Source of the DNA: Paraburkholderia sp. BL9I2N2
Lineage (GTDB): Bacteria > Pseudomonadota > Gammaproteobacteria > Burkholderiales > Burkholderiaceae
DNA length: 64,000 bases
NCBI RefSeq assembly: GCF_004339745.1
Contig: NZ_SMGP01000001.1
Coordinates: forward strand, 1,178,001 to 1,242,000
Direction of reading: 5' to 3'
The position numbers were made by a program, and so were the translations under genes. Positions 18,413-28,166 of the stretch are shown here, piece after piece (the stretch's first letter is position 1; every line of letters begins with the position of its first letter). Under the pieces are notes generated by a model. The model was not told the DNA's origin. It saw only the letters and a program-made list of their open reading frames with translations, and ran no database searches.

Positions 18413-19783
18413 TCAACTTCTCTCGAATCCCCTGGCCAACTCCCAATCCGTGACCCGCCGATCGTATTCGAACTGCTCCCATCGCGCGGCGTGCACGTAA
18501 TGATCGACGACCTCGTTCCCCAACACCTCGCGCAGCCACGTCGAATTCGAACTGATGTCGGTGGCGTCCCGCAGCGTTTTCGGAATTTCCGGTAGCTCGG
18601 CATCCCGATAAGCGTCGCCGACAAACGGGTCTGGCAATGCCAGTTTCTCGTCGATGCCCGCAAGACCCGCCGCGATCAGGGCCGCAAAAGCGAGATACGG
18701 ATTCAGATCCGCACCGCCGATGCGGCACTCCACGCGGACGGCGTCCGAGCTTTCGCCGCAAAGGCGGAAACCGACCGTCCGATTGTCCTGGCTCCATGCG
18801 ACCTTGGTCGGCGCGAACGTGCCGATCTGGAATCGCTTATAGGAGTTGATGTGGGGCGCCAGAAAGAGGGTGATGTCCTTCGAATATTTCAGCAGGCCCC
18901 CAAGGTAATGGTGCATCAGATCGGACATGCCGTGAGGCGACTTGTCGTCATAAAACAGCGGTCGCCCGTCCAGCGACCGCAGCGAGGCGTGGACATGACT
19001 GGAGGAACCTGCCAGATCATAACTCCACTTTGCCATGTAGGTGATCGCCTTGTCATGCTGTGCCGCAATCTCCTTGCTACCGTGCTTAATGATCGTATGG
19101 TGATCGGCCATCACCAGCGGGTCGGAATAGCGGACATTGATTTCTCCCTGACCCGAACCGCCTTCGCCCTTAGAGCATTCAATGGCGATTCCTGCGCCGT
19201 GCAGTCCGTTTCTGATCGGGCGCATGACGGATTCCTGGCGCGTTGTCGACAGGATGTGGTAATCCTGATTGTAGGCGCCGAATGTCTCCAGCTTATTGTA
19301 TTTTTTTCTCGATATCGCCTCGTAGGATTCATCGAACAAATAGAACTCCAGCTCCGATGCGAAACAGGCGCACATGCCGCGATCGGCCAGCCGGCGCAAC
19401 TGTTTCTGCAGAATCTGTCTCGGCGAATGGACAACCGGCTGCCCATTATGATCAAACACGTCGCAGATCACCAATGCGGTTGCGTCGAGCCACGGCAGCC
19501 GCCGCAAGGTGGAGAGGTCGGGCTTGAGCAGGAAATCGCCATAACCGTCCACCCAACTGGCGCTGGTATAACCGGGCACCGGCAGCATGTCCATGTCATC
19601 GGCCAATAAATAATTGCAGGCGTGCGTTTCTTGGTAGCCGTGATGGACAAAAAAATCGGCATGACACCGCTTTCCCATCAGGCGGCCCTGCATGTCCACC
19701 ATGCAGACGAGCACGGTGTCTATGGCGCCAGAGGTCACTGCGTGCTTCAATTCATCGAATTTCATGCTCATGTTTTCAGCCAT
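18413..19783 (-). CDS. Glutamine synthetase family protein (gamma-glutamyl ligase type)
   Basis: 456 residues with the GS beta-grasp N-terminal and catalytic domains. Visible motifs include ASELEFYLFDESYE (metal-binding Glu), GEINVRYSDPL, SHVHASL with the catalytic His, and RVECRIGGADLNPYLAFAA with the ATP/Glu-binding Arg. The sequence resembles the PuuA/GlnA3-like branch, which gamma-glutamylates amines, more than housekeeping GlnA. It closes the leftward rhizobitoxine-like operon, which also encodes a gamma-glutamyl-hydrolase-type amidotransferase. A glutamylation/deglutamylation pair acting on an amino intermediate such as serinol is therefore plausible (inference). Confidence 0.82.
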   Translation of the reverse strand: MAENMSMKFDELKHAVTSGAIDTVLVCMVDMQGRLMGKRCHADFFVHHGYQETHACNYLLADDMDMLPVPGYTSASWVDGYGDFLLKPDLSTLRRLPWLDATALVICDVFDHNGQPVVHSPRQILQKQLRRLADRGMCACFASELEFYLFDESYEAISRKKYNKLETFGAYNQDYHILSTTRQESVMRPIRNGLHGAGIAIECSKGEGGSGQGEINVRYSDPLVMADHHTIIKHGSKEIAAQHDKAITYMAKWSYDLAGSSSHVHASLRSLDGRPLFYDDKSPHGMSDLMHHYLGGLLKYSKDITLFLAPHINSYKRFQIGTFAPTKVAWSQDNRTVGFRLCGESSDAVRVECRIGGADLNPYLAFAALIAAGLAGIDEKLALPDPFVGDAYRDAELPEIPKTLRDATDISSNSTWLREVLGNEVVDHYVHAARWEQFEYDRRVTDWELARGFERS

Positions 19784-19888
19784 CTATCAAGAAGAAGGTG
19801 TCATTTCAATTATCTGCACGGGAGGCCCTTGGGGCGGCCGGGGCCGAGGTGGTTCCAATCCGTATGGGCGTACGCCGTCGGGCGGCCA

Positions 19889-20813
19889 TCATCGATCGAT
19901 GCCGATCCTGCCCGGATCGGATGGGGTGGTTTGAAAAATCTGGGTTATCCAGTTTCCGAACAACAGATGTGCGTGACTACGCCACTGGTTTTTTGGCGGC
20001 AAGGTTTCGCAGTCGTCGGGGAAATAGTTTCTCGGAAGATGGATGTCTCTGCCCGCGTTTCGATCGCGGAAGTACTCGTCGGCCAGCGTGTGTGAGTCGT
20101 ACTCGATGTGGTTGAAGATTTGGAGCGCGTGATGTTTGCAGTCGTTGAGCAGACAGAGGCCGGTTTCCGCCGAGTCAATGAGCACAGAGACGCCGCTGTC
20201 GGCCGGAATGTCGGTGTGCCGCATTTCCGTCCAGCGTGACACCGGGATATCAAAATCGTCGGAAAAAACCCTTCAGGTACGGCGAGTCGATTTTTAGGCC
20301 GTGATGCCTGAATACACCAAAGGCTTTTTCATTCAGCGCGTATTTGGGCATGCCATGAAAATAATGCATTGCCGCCTGGGCCCCCCAGCAGATGTTGAAG
20401 CAGCTGTGGACGTTGGTTTGCGTCCAGCTGAAGATGCTGGCGAGCTCGTCCCAATAACTGACTTCCTCAAAAGGGATCGTTTCGACCGGCGCCCCGGTAA
20501 TGACGAATCCGTCGAATTTCTGCGCCTTGACGTCCAACCAGTCGTGGTAGAACGACACGAGATGTTCAGTCGGCGTGTTCTTGGGCGCGTGGTTGGTGAT
20601 CTTGACGAGCGTCAATTCGACCTGCAACGCTGTGGCGCCGAGCAGGCGGGCAATCTGGATTTCCGTACTGATCTTGTTTGGCATGAGATTCAGCAAGCCA
20701 ACGCGCAGCGGCCGGTGATACTGATATACCGTGCTCTCTTCGTCCACCACCGTGACGCCTTCCGTCTCAAGTGCGGACACTGCGGGCAAACCTTTGGGAA
20801 TTCTGATTGGCAT
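19889..20813 (-). pseudogene. metA: Homoserine O-succinyl/acetyltransferase (metA), frameshifted
   Basis: Activates homoserine for sulfhydrylation. The first part ([20 protein letters not shown] to DSPYLKGF) includes the catalytic Cys in [19 protein letters not shown]. The frame breaks at a run of six T near 20262. The C-terminus continues in another frame (SRWTEMRHTDIPADSGVSVL to the end at 19889) with YDSHTLADEY. A 1-2 base indel in the run would restore a normal product of about 305 residues. In this operon it would feed O-acyl-homoserine to the sulfhydrylase-type PLP enzyme at 25265-26587. Confidence 0.85.
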
Positions 20814-20829
20814 GGGCTTGCAGCCTCCG

Positions 20830-22610
20830 TTATGAGTTAAACGTACGCCAGGTATCAAAACGATTCGGTCGCGGCTTTCGCCGCAGCCGGCATCGATCAC
20901 GGAAACCATACGGGAATTGCGATTTATTCTGCAGCGTATTCATTCGTCTTTTCTGCTTCAGTGCGCGACTGAGACGATGCCAATCCGAGCATCTGGCCGA
21001 TATCGGCATCGATCGGCCAGGTACTTGCCGATCCACGCTTGACTGGCTGCCAGTTTCGGCGGAAGCAAACTGCCTGGCAGCGGAAACAATCAGATCTGCT
21101 GCCTTTTCGCCGACCATCGTGACGGTTGTATTGATATTGACCGACACCATCGCCGGACACGGACACGGACACGGACACGGACACGGACACGGACACGGAC
21201 ACGGACACGGACACGGACACGGACACGGACACGTCGCAGACGCGCAGCCCGGAAACCCCCTTGACCTTCAGATCGGGGACGCGACGGCGTTCGGATCGTT
21301 GGCGGAGCCTGCTCGACAGGTGCCGGCAGCGTGATAGTTCGTCTGGCAATTTTTCCGGATGTATTCGCGCAGATCGCTCTCTTGAATAATGTCGGGGCCG
21401 GGCAGCAATTCCTTGCTGATAATTCTCTTGAAGCTTTCCGTCTGGCCCAGCCGCCGGCAAACGAAACGCTCTCGAGCAGAATATTCTCGTCGTAATGATC
21501 GGCGTCCGAAAGATAGTTGAGGTCGATTGTCGGCGCGACGCAAATATCGGGGGAGGTAATTTTCGGAACCCGTGGCTCCGGCTTCTGGCGACATTCGGCT
21601 CGAGCGCAATAATAGATCTCGCTTCGGGGTCGACGCTTGGTATTCGTCACCGAACCGCCCGTTGACCCAGCCGGCCGTCGGGCCGAGTTGTAGCTGGCTC
21701 TCCACCGATTGCGCGCCCGGTGTGGTGTTCAGCATGGCAATCGCCTCGTAAGGCGTGATGTGCCGGTCGGGTACCGGCGCCGCCGTTTCGAAAATCACCG
21801 GCACTGAGTAGTGATCGATCGGGTGTTTGCCGACACCGGGACTGTGGTGGACCACGTCGATACCGAGTTCACGCAGATCGGCCGCATCGCCGATTCCCGA
21901 GCTCAAAAGAAGCTGAGGAGGTTGGATGCTCCCTGCGCAAACAATGATTTCCCGCCCGGCGGCAATGCGCCCCCTCCCGGTGAGGCAGGCGCTGGCCACG
22001 CTGCCGATGAACTTGATCCTGCCGACGAGCGTGTCGGTCTGGATCTCCAGATTAGGGGGCAAGGACGTCAACGGATGGAGGTAGGCGACGGACGACGAAT
22101 TCCTCAGGCGCCCGTGCACGTTCAAGGTCAGCATGCCAATGCCGAAATCGACCTTCGGCAATCCGAGCGCGACACCTGCCTCGATAAACGCGCGCGAAGC
22201 GAGGTGTCGCTCCGGACGCTGCTCGATCGTGACGCGTTCTTTCAGATGCTCGAAATACGGTCTGACATCCTTTCCTGACCATCCATCGGCACCAAGCTCG
22301 CGCCATGAATCAAAATTCGCTTCCGGCGGTACCAGGTAGGCACAGTCGTTGTGATTGCCGCAGCCGCCCCGCATCCTGGCGCGCGAGTACGTGATCTGGC
22401 GGCCGGAATGCTTCTTGGGTTTGGTCAGGAACGCCCAGTCCGTACCGGAATCGAGTTCAAACAGACGGGAGATATCCATCATCGCGGGGATTCCCTCGTC
22501 AGGTGGTCCTGCTTCGATGAGCAGGACCGAGCCGATATTCGCATCGGCGAGCCGTCGCGCGATGATCGATCCGCGCTGCCACCGCCAATTAAAATATAGT
22601 CGAAGATCAT
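20830..22610 (-). pseudogene. GMC-family FAD oxidoreductase, multiply frameshifted
   Basis: Choline-dehydrogenase-like flavoprotein. The ATG at 22610 opens MIFDYILIGGGSA (FAD-binding start); one G is missing in the next codons and the frame shifts to SIIARRLADANIGSVLLIEA. Further breaks occur near 21650, 21480 and 21300. The last recognisable pieces (GVSGLRVCDVSV, then NTTVTMVGEKAADLIV) are in different frames on either side of a hexanucleotide repeat. At least four lesions make it a pseudogene. It sits between the LysE gene and metA and presumably once oxidised an alcohol intermediate of the pathway. Confidence 0.85.
21154..21232. repeat. Hexanucleotide microsatellite, 13 units of CGGACA
   Basis: A perfect tandem array of about 79 bases inside the 3' end of the GMC oxidoreductase pseudogene. 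On the coding (minus) strand it reads GTGTCC repeats, giving alternating Val-Ser after GLRVCDVSV. Related proteins have a single short stretch at this point, so the array is an expansion, probably by replication slippage. Because the unit is a multiple of three, the array by itself does not change frame. Confidence 0.95.
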
Positions 22611-22664
22611 GGTGCTCCTTTTTGTCATGCCGTTGATCGATAAACCATCGGTGATTCCAGTCCG

Positions 22665-23273
22665 TCAATAAGGAGACAGGATCAGACCAAGCGCGACCAA
22701 CGCGTAAATCACGCCTGTTACCCTGTTGAATGCAGATTTGTTGTCGAAGGCCGCGCGCGCCTTGTGGGCGAGGAACATATACCCGCTATAGATCGAGAGC
22801 GAAATGACCATCGCCGCCAGACCCAAGGAGATTGCCTGGATGGTGTACGAAACGCGCGGGCTGATGAAACTCGGGTAGGTGAGCAGGCTGGCCAGCCATC
22901 CCTTGGGGTTGGTCAGGGAAACGAGCAGCGAATCGACAAACATCTGCTTCGGGCTCGAATCGCCGACCTTCCCGTCGCTCGGCCCGGATTTCGCGAAGAA
23001 GGCGCCGACCGCGAGGTAGGCGAGATAGATCGCCCCGATCCATCGTAGGTAAGTCAGGATCCAGCGATGGTCATAGATGATCAAACCGACGCCCGACAGC
23101 ACGACCGTCGCGTGAATGGCGGTTCCCAGCCCAAAACCGAATAATGCACCGGGAATTGTCGTTTTGATTCCATGCCTGATCGCCTGGGCAACTGCAAACG
23201 CAACGTTGGGGCCGGGCACGGCGATTGCGGACGTGAAGGCAACGGAAAACAAAGCCAACAAATGTAAATCCAT
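22665..23273 (-). CDS. LysE/RhtB-family amino acid exporter
   Basis: Inner-membrane exporter, 202 residues from the ATG at 23273 (MDLHLLALFSVAFTSAIAVP). It shows the family's PGPN motif (about 20-23), about six hydrophobic segments, and LVSLTNPKGWLASLLTYPSF, the conserved NPK loop. A longer upstream frame overlaps the amidotransferase gene and has no membrane character. Its place in the rhizobitoxine-like operon suggests export of the enol-ether amino acid product or protection of the producer (inference). Confidence 0.88.
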   Translation of the reverse strand: MDLHLLALFSVAFTSAIAVPGPNVAFAVAQAIRHGIKTTIPGALFGFGLGTAIHATVVLSGVGLIIYDHRWILTYLRWIGAIYLAYLAVGAFFAKSGPSDGKVGDSSPKQMFVDSLLVSLTNPKGWLASLLTYPSFISPRVSYTIQAISLGLAAMVISLSIYSGYMFLAHKARAAFDNKSAFNRVTGVIYALVALGLILSPY

Positions 23274-23346
23274 AAATCGTCCAGTTAGCCTGAAGATGCG
23301 ATTGAATTGCAAGGGAGATTGGATTGCCAAAAAACCGGCCCGGCCG

Positions 23347-24174
23347 CTATTTCGACAATTGCCCCGTTGATTGATAAGCATGGCATGCACTTCCGAATGC
23401 CCTGAATATCTTCCGGCTCGTGGTATCGGCGGCGGCATGCCATTCGGGGTGCCACTGCACCGCGAGTTGAAAGGCCGCTGACGTCGTGTAGGACAGAGCC
23501 TCGATCACGCCATCCTCGGCGACCGCTTCCAACTGAACACCGGACGCCACCGTGGTGATGCCCTGGTTGTGCAGGGAATTGACGTAGAGCTCGCGGTTCT
23601 CGACGATCGACGACAGTAGTCCGCCGGGAACGACCTGGATCGTATGAACGGGGAGATACTGCTGATCGCGAGGCACGTTCGGGTTCTCGCTATGCACGAT
23701 GCCTTGGCCCACCACTGACAAGTCGGCATGCAGCGTGCCGTTCCGATGAACGCTCATCTCCTGCAAACCGCGGCAGATACCGAGGACCGGCATTTCGAGT
23801 TCAATAGCGACCGACAATGCGACGCTTGACAGACGATCCCTTGGCCGATCTCGCTCGCCGGGAATGACATCGTCTTCCCCGCGATTCCAGACGCGTTGCT
23901 GCTCGTTGAAGATCCTGGGATCGAGATTCGATTCGTCGCCGGTCAATACCAGGCCGTCCAGGCGCCGCATCACTTCGCGGAAATTGCGCACGGTTGCGTC
24001 CCAGGGCAGATCGCCGTCGATCGTTGGCAGGATCACGCATTCGACGGATGCGTGCCGGTCGAGCGCATCGATGTAGCGCCGCCGCAACCAGTCACGGTGA
24101 ACGCCGTCGTAAAGGTGACGATTGGCCGTGACTCCGACGACGGCGCGACCCACATCACGAGGTTTGTCCATCAT
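23347..24174 (-). CDS. Class I glutamine amidotransferase-like hydrolase (peptidase C26)
   Basis: 275 residues resembling PuuD-type gamma-glutamyl hydrolases. The nucleophile elbow VLGICRGLQEM places Cys134; LHADLS and YVNSLHNQGI follow, and VQWHPEWHA supplies the catalytic His-Glu. Its ATG overlaps the desaturase stop (ATGA at 24171-24174), so the two genes are translationally coupled. Together with the GS homologue at 18.4-19.8 kb it could remove a gamma-glutamyl protecting group during rhizobitoxine-like synthesis (inference). Confidence 0.85.
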   Translation of the reverse strand: MMDKPRDVGRAVVGVTANRHLYDGVHRDWLRRRYIDALDRHASVECVILPTIDGDLPWDATVRNFREVMRRLDGLVLTGDESNLDPRIFNEQQRVWNRGEDDVIPGERDRPRDRLSSVALSVAIELEMPVLGICRGLQEMSVHRNGTLHADLSVVGQGIVHSENPNVPRDQQYLPVHTIQVVPGGLLSSIVENRELYVNSLHNQGITTVASGVQLEAVAEDGVIEALSYTTSAAFQLAVQWHPEWHAAADTTSRKIFRAFGSACHAYQSTGQLSK

Positions 24175-25235
24175 TGCTCTTGCACCGCCGTTGAGAGGGA
24201 TGCACGCCGCGCGTCGTAGAGACGCCTGTTCCGGTCGAGCAACTGGCCGATGACGCTCGGCTGCCCCTTGGGGCCACGCACAAACAGGCCGCCCCAGGAA
24301 TCGGTAATCTCGGCATAGTTCGGATCGCGCATGCGGATGTTCTGCGCGCGCGCTAACAGCCAGAACGGAACACCGGGCGAAAGATGGTGCTCCAGATGGT
24401 ATTCATCGAAATTTACGCCGAACAGCAGCCGTTCGATCAGGTTGCCCTTTCGGTTGCGCGTGAGATAGACGTTTTCGACCTCGGTCTCGCACATTGGCGA
24501 GTGCTCGGCGATCTCAATGAACCAGCCCAGTATCTGGAAGGTGGTCAGATAGGGAATCAGCCAGAACAGCACCAGTAAATGCAGCGCACCGGCCTTGGCA
24601 AAGCCGGCAATGATGATCACCCAGAAGGCCGCGAACCCGTAGGAATCGATGGCGGCGCCCCGTTTGTCGACGCTCTTGTCGTCCTTGTTCGAAATCAGAA
24701 AGCGGTTGTGCCACAGGTACTTCAGATAGCGCAGCGTGGCCCCGCCCAGAATGGCCTTCCAGACGATCGAAAACGCATACTCGCGCGGCTCGCGCACCTG
24801 ATAAACCCCGGAAGAGATGAAAAACTGCAGGTCGGGATCTTGCTCGGGATCGCCAAGGTACGGATGATGAAGATGCACATGGGAAACGCGATAGGCCCAG
24901 TGCCGTTGAAAGATCGGATAGGCGGCGAACGTAATGCCGAGAAAATGGTTCCATTTTGTATTTTTCGCGAGTATCCGGTGGGCGGCATCGTGCGAGATCG
25001 TCGTCAGCCCCCGCTGATGCGCGCCAATCATGAGCACCGCAATTGGGTAAAGCCACCAACTGAACCGAACCGTGACAAACGCACAAGCCAGCATGACCAG
25101 GTAGTCCTTCAGAACGTACAGCGCGCCGGTGATATTGTCCGGTCGCAATTCGGACAGATCCCGCGTGATGTCGCGGGAGAAATGGAATGTATCGAACCGC
25201 TTGTTCCGCAGTTTCCAGACTTGAGACGTTTCCAT
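24171..25235 (-). CDS. rtxC: Fatty-acid-desaturase-type enzyme, probable dihydrorhizobitoxine desaturase RtxC
   Basis: Membrane diiron desaturase, 354 residues from METSQVWKLRNKRFDTFHFS. The three His boxes are visible: SHDAAH (81-86), HVHLHHP (119-125) and EYHLEHHLSPGVPFW near the C-terminus. Hydrophobic segments lie at about 45-70 and 215-265. In characterised rhizobitoxine producers RtxC of this family introduces the enol-ether double bond into dihydrorhizobitoxine. The assignment rests on the rtxA-like genes immediately upstream. The longer in-frame start at 25331 would overlap the sulfhydrylase gene and is less likely. Confidence 0.85.
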   Translation of the reverse strand: METSQVWKLRNKRFDTFHFSRDITRDLSELRPDNITGALYVLKDYLVMLACAFVTVRFSWWLYPIAVLMIGAHQRGLTTISHDAAHRILAKNTKWNHFLGITFAAYPIFQRHWAYRVSHVHLHHPYLGDPEQDPDLQFFISSGVYQVREPREYAFSIVWKAILGGATLRYLKYLWHNRFLISNKDDKSVDKRGAAIDSYGFAAFWVIIIAGFAKAGALHLLVLFWLIPYLTTFQILGWFIEIAEHSPMCETEVENVYLTRNRKGNLIERLLFGVNFDEYHLEHHLSPGVPFWLLARAQNIRMRDPNYAEITDSWGGLFVRGPKGQPSVIGQLLDRNRRLYDARRASLSTAVQEQ

Positions 25236-25264
25236 GATGGTTATCTTCCTCGCCGGATTGGGCA

Positions 25265-26587
25265 TCAGATGGCGTCGAGCCCGCGTTGAATATCGAAAAT
25301 CACGTCGTCCACGTTTTCGATGCCGACGCACAGGCGGATCGATCCGTCGAATATTCCCGCGGCCTCGCGTTTCTCTTTCGGGACGGTGGTGTGAGTGGTC
25401 GAGACGGGATGCGTCACGAGTGTCCGCGCATCACCCACGTTCGAAACGTGATACATGAGCCGGATGTTCTGGATGAACGCCCGGCCAGCCGCCTCGTTGT
25501 CCAGTTCGAACATGATCATGGCGCCATGACCGACGCGGGCGTCGACCAGTTCGTCAACGAGTTCGCGATCGCGTCCAGTGGCGAGCCCCGGATACGAGAT
25601 GCGCCTGACCTTCGGGTGCTGCTTCAGGAAACTGGCCACCGCCGCCGCGTTTTCGCAATGGCGTTGCATGCGCAGATGCAGCGTCTCTAGGCCTTGAATC
25701 AATTGGAAGCTCGCGAACGGACTGATCGCGGCACCGGTATCGCGAAGCCAGGTCATCCGTGCCTTCAGGAGATAGGCGCTCGCGCCAAGGTCGCCCAGTT
25801 TCCGCACGGCATCGCGCCAGAGTATTCCGCCATGCGCTTCGTCGGGCTCATTGAGTAAAGGCAAGCGGGAAGGATCGTCGAAGGCGAAGTTGCCGTTGTC
25901 GACTACCAACCCGCCCAGCGTCGTGCCGTGGCCGCAGATGTATTTCGTCGCCGAATATGTTGTGATGGCGGCGCCAAGCGAAGCGGGGCGGGACACGAGC
26001 GGCGTGGTCGTGTTGTCGACCACAAGCGGAATGCCGCGGCGCTTGCCGATTTCGGCAAGCGCCGCGACGGGAAACGGTATAAGACAGGGGTTGGAAAACA
26101 CCTCGCCGAAGATCGCGACGGTTCTATCGTCGATCTGCGATTCGAACGATGACACCTCTCGTGGGTCGGCCGATCGCGCCTCGATGCCCAGCCGTTTGAA
26201 CGTGTTGAACAACAGGTTCCAAGAATTCCCGTACAGGTACTTCGATGCCACGACGTTGTCGCCAGGCTGCCCGCTGCTTAGATTCACGAGGGCAAGGAAC
26301 GTTGCGGCCTGTCCCGACGCCACGGCGAGTGCATCGGCGGCGCCGTCCACCGTGGCATATCTCTGTTCCAGGATGCGCGTGGTTGGATTGATGATCCGCG
26401 TGTAGGTGAATCCGTCTTCCTTGACGTTGTAGATGTCGGCAATCTTCGACAGATCGCCGTCGAGCTCATAGGCGGTGGATTGGTAGATCGGCACCGCGAC
26501 GGCCTTGGTGATGGGGTCGTGCCGATAACCGGCATACAGGAGCGCGGTTTCTCGGGACATTTCCGTGCCGGGAATATTCCGTGACAT
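25265..26587 (-). CDS. PLP-dependent O-acetylhomoserine sulfhydrylase-like enzyme, RtxA C-terminal domain equivalent
   Basis: Cys/Met-metabolism PLP enzyme of 440 residues, starting MSRNIPGTEMSRETALLYAG (ATG 26587). The PLP lysine is K215 in TYSATKYICGHGTTLGG. YTRIINPT, the SGQAATFLAL cofactor loop and the C-terminal LCVGIENVDDVIFDIQRGL are typical. Family members replace the acyl group of O-acetylhomoserine. In rhizobitoxine synthesis the matching part of RtxA joins serinol to O-acetylhomoserine to give dihydrorhizobitoxine. The gene starts one base after the upstream aminotransferase stop, so the two halves of a fused RtxA appear here as two adjacent genes. Confidence 0.85.
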   Translation of the reverse strand: MSRNIPGTEMSRETALLYAGYRHDPITKAVAVPIYQSTAYELDGDLSKIADIYNVKEDGFTYTRIINPTTRILEQRYATVDGAADALAVASGQAATFLALVNLSSGQPGDNVVASKYLYGNSWNLLFNTFKRLGIEARSADPREVSSFESQIDDRTVAIFGEVFSNPCLIPFPVAALAEIGKRRGIPLVVDNTTTPLVSRPASLGAAITTYSATKYICGHGTTLGGLVVDNGNFAFDDPSRLPLLNEPDEAHGGILWRDAVRKLGDLGASAYLLKARMTWLRDTGAAISPFASFQLIQGLETLHLRMQRHCENAAAVASFLKQHPKVRRISYPGLATGRDRELVDELVDARVGHGAMIMFELDNEAAGRAFIQNIRLMYHVSNVGDARTLVTHPVSTTHTTVPKEKREAAGIFDGSIRLCVGIENVDDVIFDIQRGLDAI

Positions 26588-26588
26588 G

Positions 26589-27740
26589 TTACAAGACCTC
26601 TTTGACGAATTCAGCTTCGGGGTGGATTGACGCCTTTCCGGTAATCCGGGACGCGTCGAAAAAGTCTCGAAATGCGGTCGCCAGCAGGCGGATCCATGCC
26701 GGCTTGATGGAGCCGATGCATCCGATCCTGAAGCTGCGGGTCTGAAGATGCAGCTTCGAATAGATATAGAGGTTGTAGTTGGTGAGATGCGCGTAAAGCG
26801 CATCGAAATCCCTCTGGGTATTAATGATGCCGTTTGCCGTGAGCGCCAGACACACGGGTGAGCGCACTTGGGCGTTTAGAAGTGGCGATGCGTATCGTTC
26901 GGTCGAGCGGACGATTTCGTCACGCACCGCGCCGTAACGTTCGCCGCGGTGAATCACGCCTTCACTGGCAAGTACTTCAAGCGCTTTTGCGCATGCCTGG
27001 ATCACATGCGTGGGTGGCGTGGATCGCCATTCGCCGGTTTGCTCGAAACTTTGCCACTGATTACGGACGTCGAGGACAAAGGAATTGACCGGATTGCCCT
27101 TGCTCCTGAGCAGATCAAGTGATGCGATGACGAAAGCCGCGCCCGGCGGCCCCTCGATGCATTTATTGCTGGACGTTACGAGCACGTCGAAAGCGATTCT
27201 CCTGGCACTGATGTCGGTGGCGCCAAAAGAACTCATCGCGTCGATGATCGTCCTGACGCCGCGCCGTTTAGCCAGATCCACGATCGCATCGAGTGGATTA
27301 ATGACACCGGTAGTCGTCTCGCAATGCACGAAACAAAGGTGCGTGATCGTGCGGTCCTGCTCCAGATACGCGGCGATGTCGGCGGCCGAGAGCGGTTGAT
27401 CGCTCGGCGCCTTCATGCTGACGGTCTGCACGCCTCGCAGCTCCAGTATCTTCAGTATCCGCTCGCCATAAATTCCGTTGATGCAGACGAGCGGCCGATC
27501 AGACGGACAGATGAAGGTAGCCAGCGCAGCTTCCATACCGTAGGAACCGCTGCCCTGGATTGGGACGACCGAATGTGTGTCATTCCCGTCGATCAGCTCG
27601 ATCATTAGTTCACGCACCAAAGCCGTGATGTTTTTGAAGCTCCGGTCGCGCGAGCCCATATCGAATTGCATCTGCGCCTTCACTTCGTCGCTCAAGGCCA
27701 ACGGGCCTGGTGTCATTAAGAAATGATGTTGGCCGTACAT
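26589..27740 (-). CDS. rtxA: Class V aminotransferase, RtxA N-terminal domain equivalent
   Basis: 383-residue PLP aminotransferase of the AEP-transaminase/serine-glyoxylate type. It starts MYGQHHFLMTPGPLALSDEV; TPGP near the N-terminus, the PLP lysine K193 in VTSSNKCIEGPPGAAF and GSGSYGMEAALAT are diagnostic. In rhizobitoxine producers this activity makes serinol from dihydroxyacetone phosphate and an amino donor. It is the first gene of a leftward operon running to 18.4 kb, with nod box 2 about 430 bases upstream. A diverged 5' fragment of the same gene lies at 45.7-46.1 kb. The rtxA symbol covers only the N-terminal half. Confidence 0.82.
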   Translation of the reverse strand: MYGQHHFLMTPGPLALSDEVKAQMQFDMGSRDRSFKNITALVRELMIELIDGNDTHSVVPIQGSGSYGMEAALATFICPSDRPLVCINGIYGERILKILELRGVQTVSMKAPSDQPLSAADIAAYLEQDRTITHLCFVHCETTTGVINPLDAIVDLAKRRGVRTIIDAMSSFGATDISARRIAFDVLVTSSNKCIEGPPGAAFVIASLDLLRSKGNPVNSFVLDVRNQWQSFEQTGEWRSTPPTHVIQACAKALEVLASEGVIHRGERYGAVRDEIVRSTERYASPLLNAQVRSPVCLALTANGIINTQRDFDALYAHLTNYNLYIYSKLHLQTRSFRIGCIGSIKPAWIRLLATAFRDFFDASRITGKASIHPEAEFVKEVL

Positions 27741-28166
27741 ATAGCACTCCTAATTTAGACGTTTATATGCAAATGCGGTACGAACGCTTTGCCGCGCGGC
27801 AAAGTTTTCACAGGGGAATCTTCCTGTCTGTGCAAAATCTGGCGGTGGGCGAGTGTCGAGCTGCTTGCAGTAAGGCTTAGTAGCTCCACAATCTTCATGG
27901 AATCGACGGATGCACGAATCCTATGGGAGGCCGGTGGAAGTAAGCCCGCTGGAGTAGCTTGCGCTTGATCCTGTGTCCGAGCAGCGACAGGGCCGCGCTC
28001 GCGTGCCCCGATGCATGTGATTGATCGACAACTGCTGCAATGTCAGTTCCTCGGCTTCGCTCAGTTCTACCGCACACTTCTTCCGCTACCCCGGCACCAC
28101 GAAGGCGCCAGCAGGTTGGCGAAACTCAATCGGATGTACCAGGAACACTATCCTCCATGCCGCACA
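27741..28166 (-). other. Leader between nod box 2 and the rhizobitoxine-like operon, with IS630 remnant
   Basis: About 27741-27920 is shared with 46083-46270, upstream of the truncated aminotransferase copy. About 27966-28085 is the 5' end of an IS630-type transposase on the minus strand whose ATG has been lost (CTTCTT in place of CTTCAT). No intact gene is present, so transcription from nod box 2 would reach the aminotransferase through this leader. Confidence 0.6.

Noticed and set aside
21154-21232. Tandem array as a CRISPR
   Set aside because: The unit is 6 bases with no spacers, and no cas genes are present. It is a microsatellite.
20807-21334. Plus-strand frame with a long Gly-His repeat, looking like a metal-binding protein
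   Set aside because: It is the antisense reading of the CGGACA array inside the GMC oxidoreductase pseudogene and of the metA start region. No domain or ribosome site supports it.
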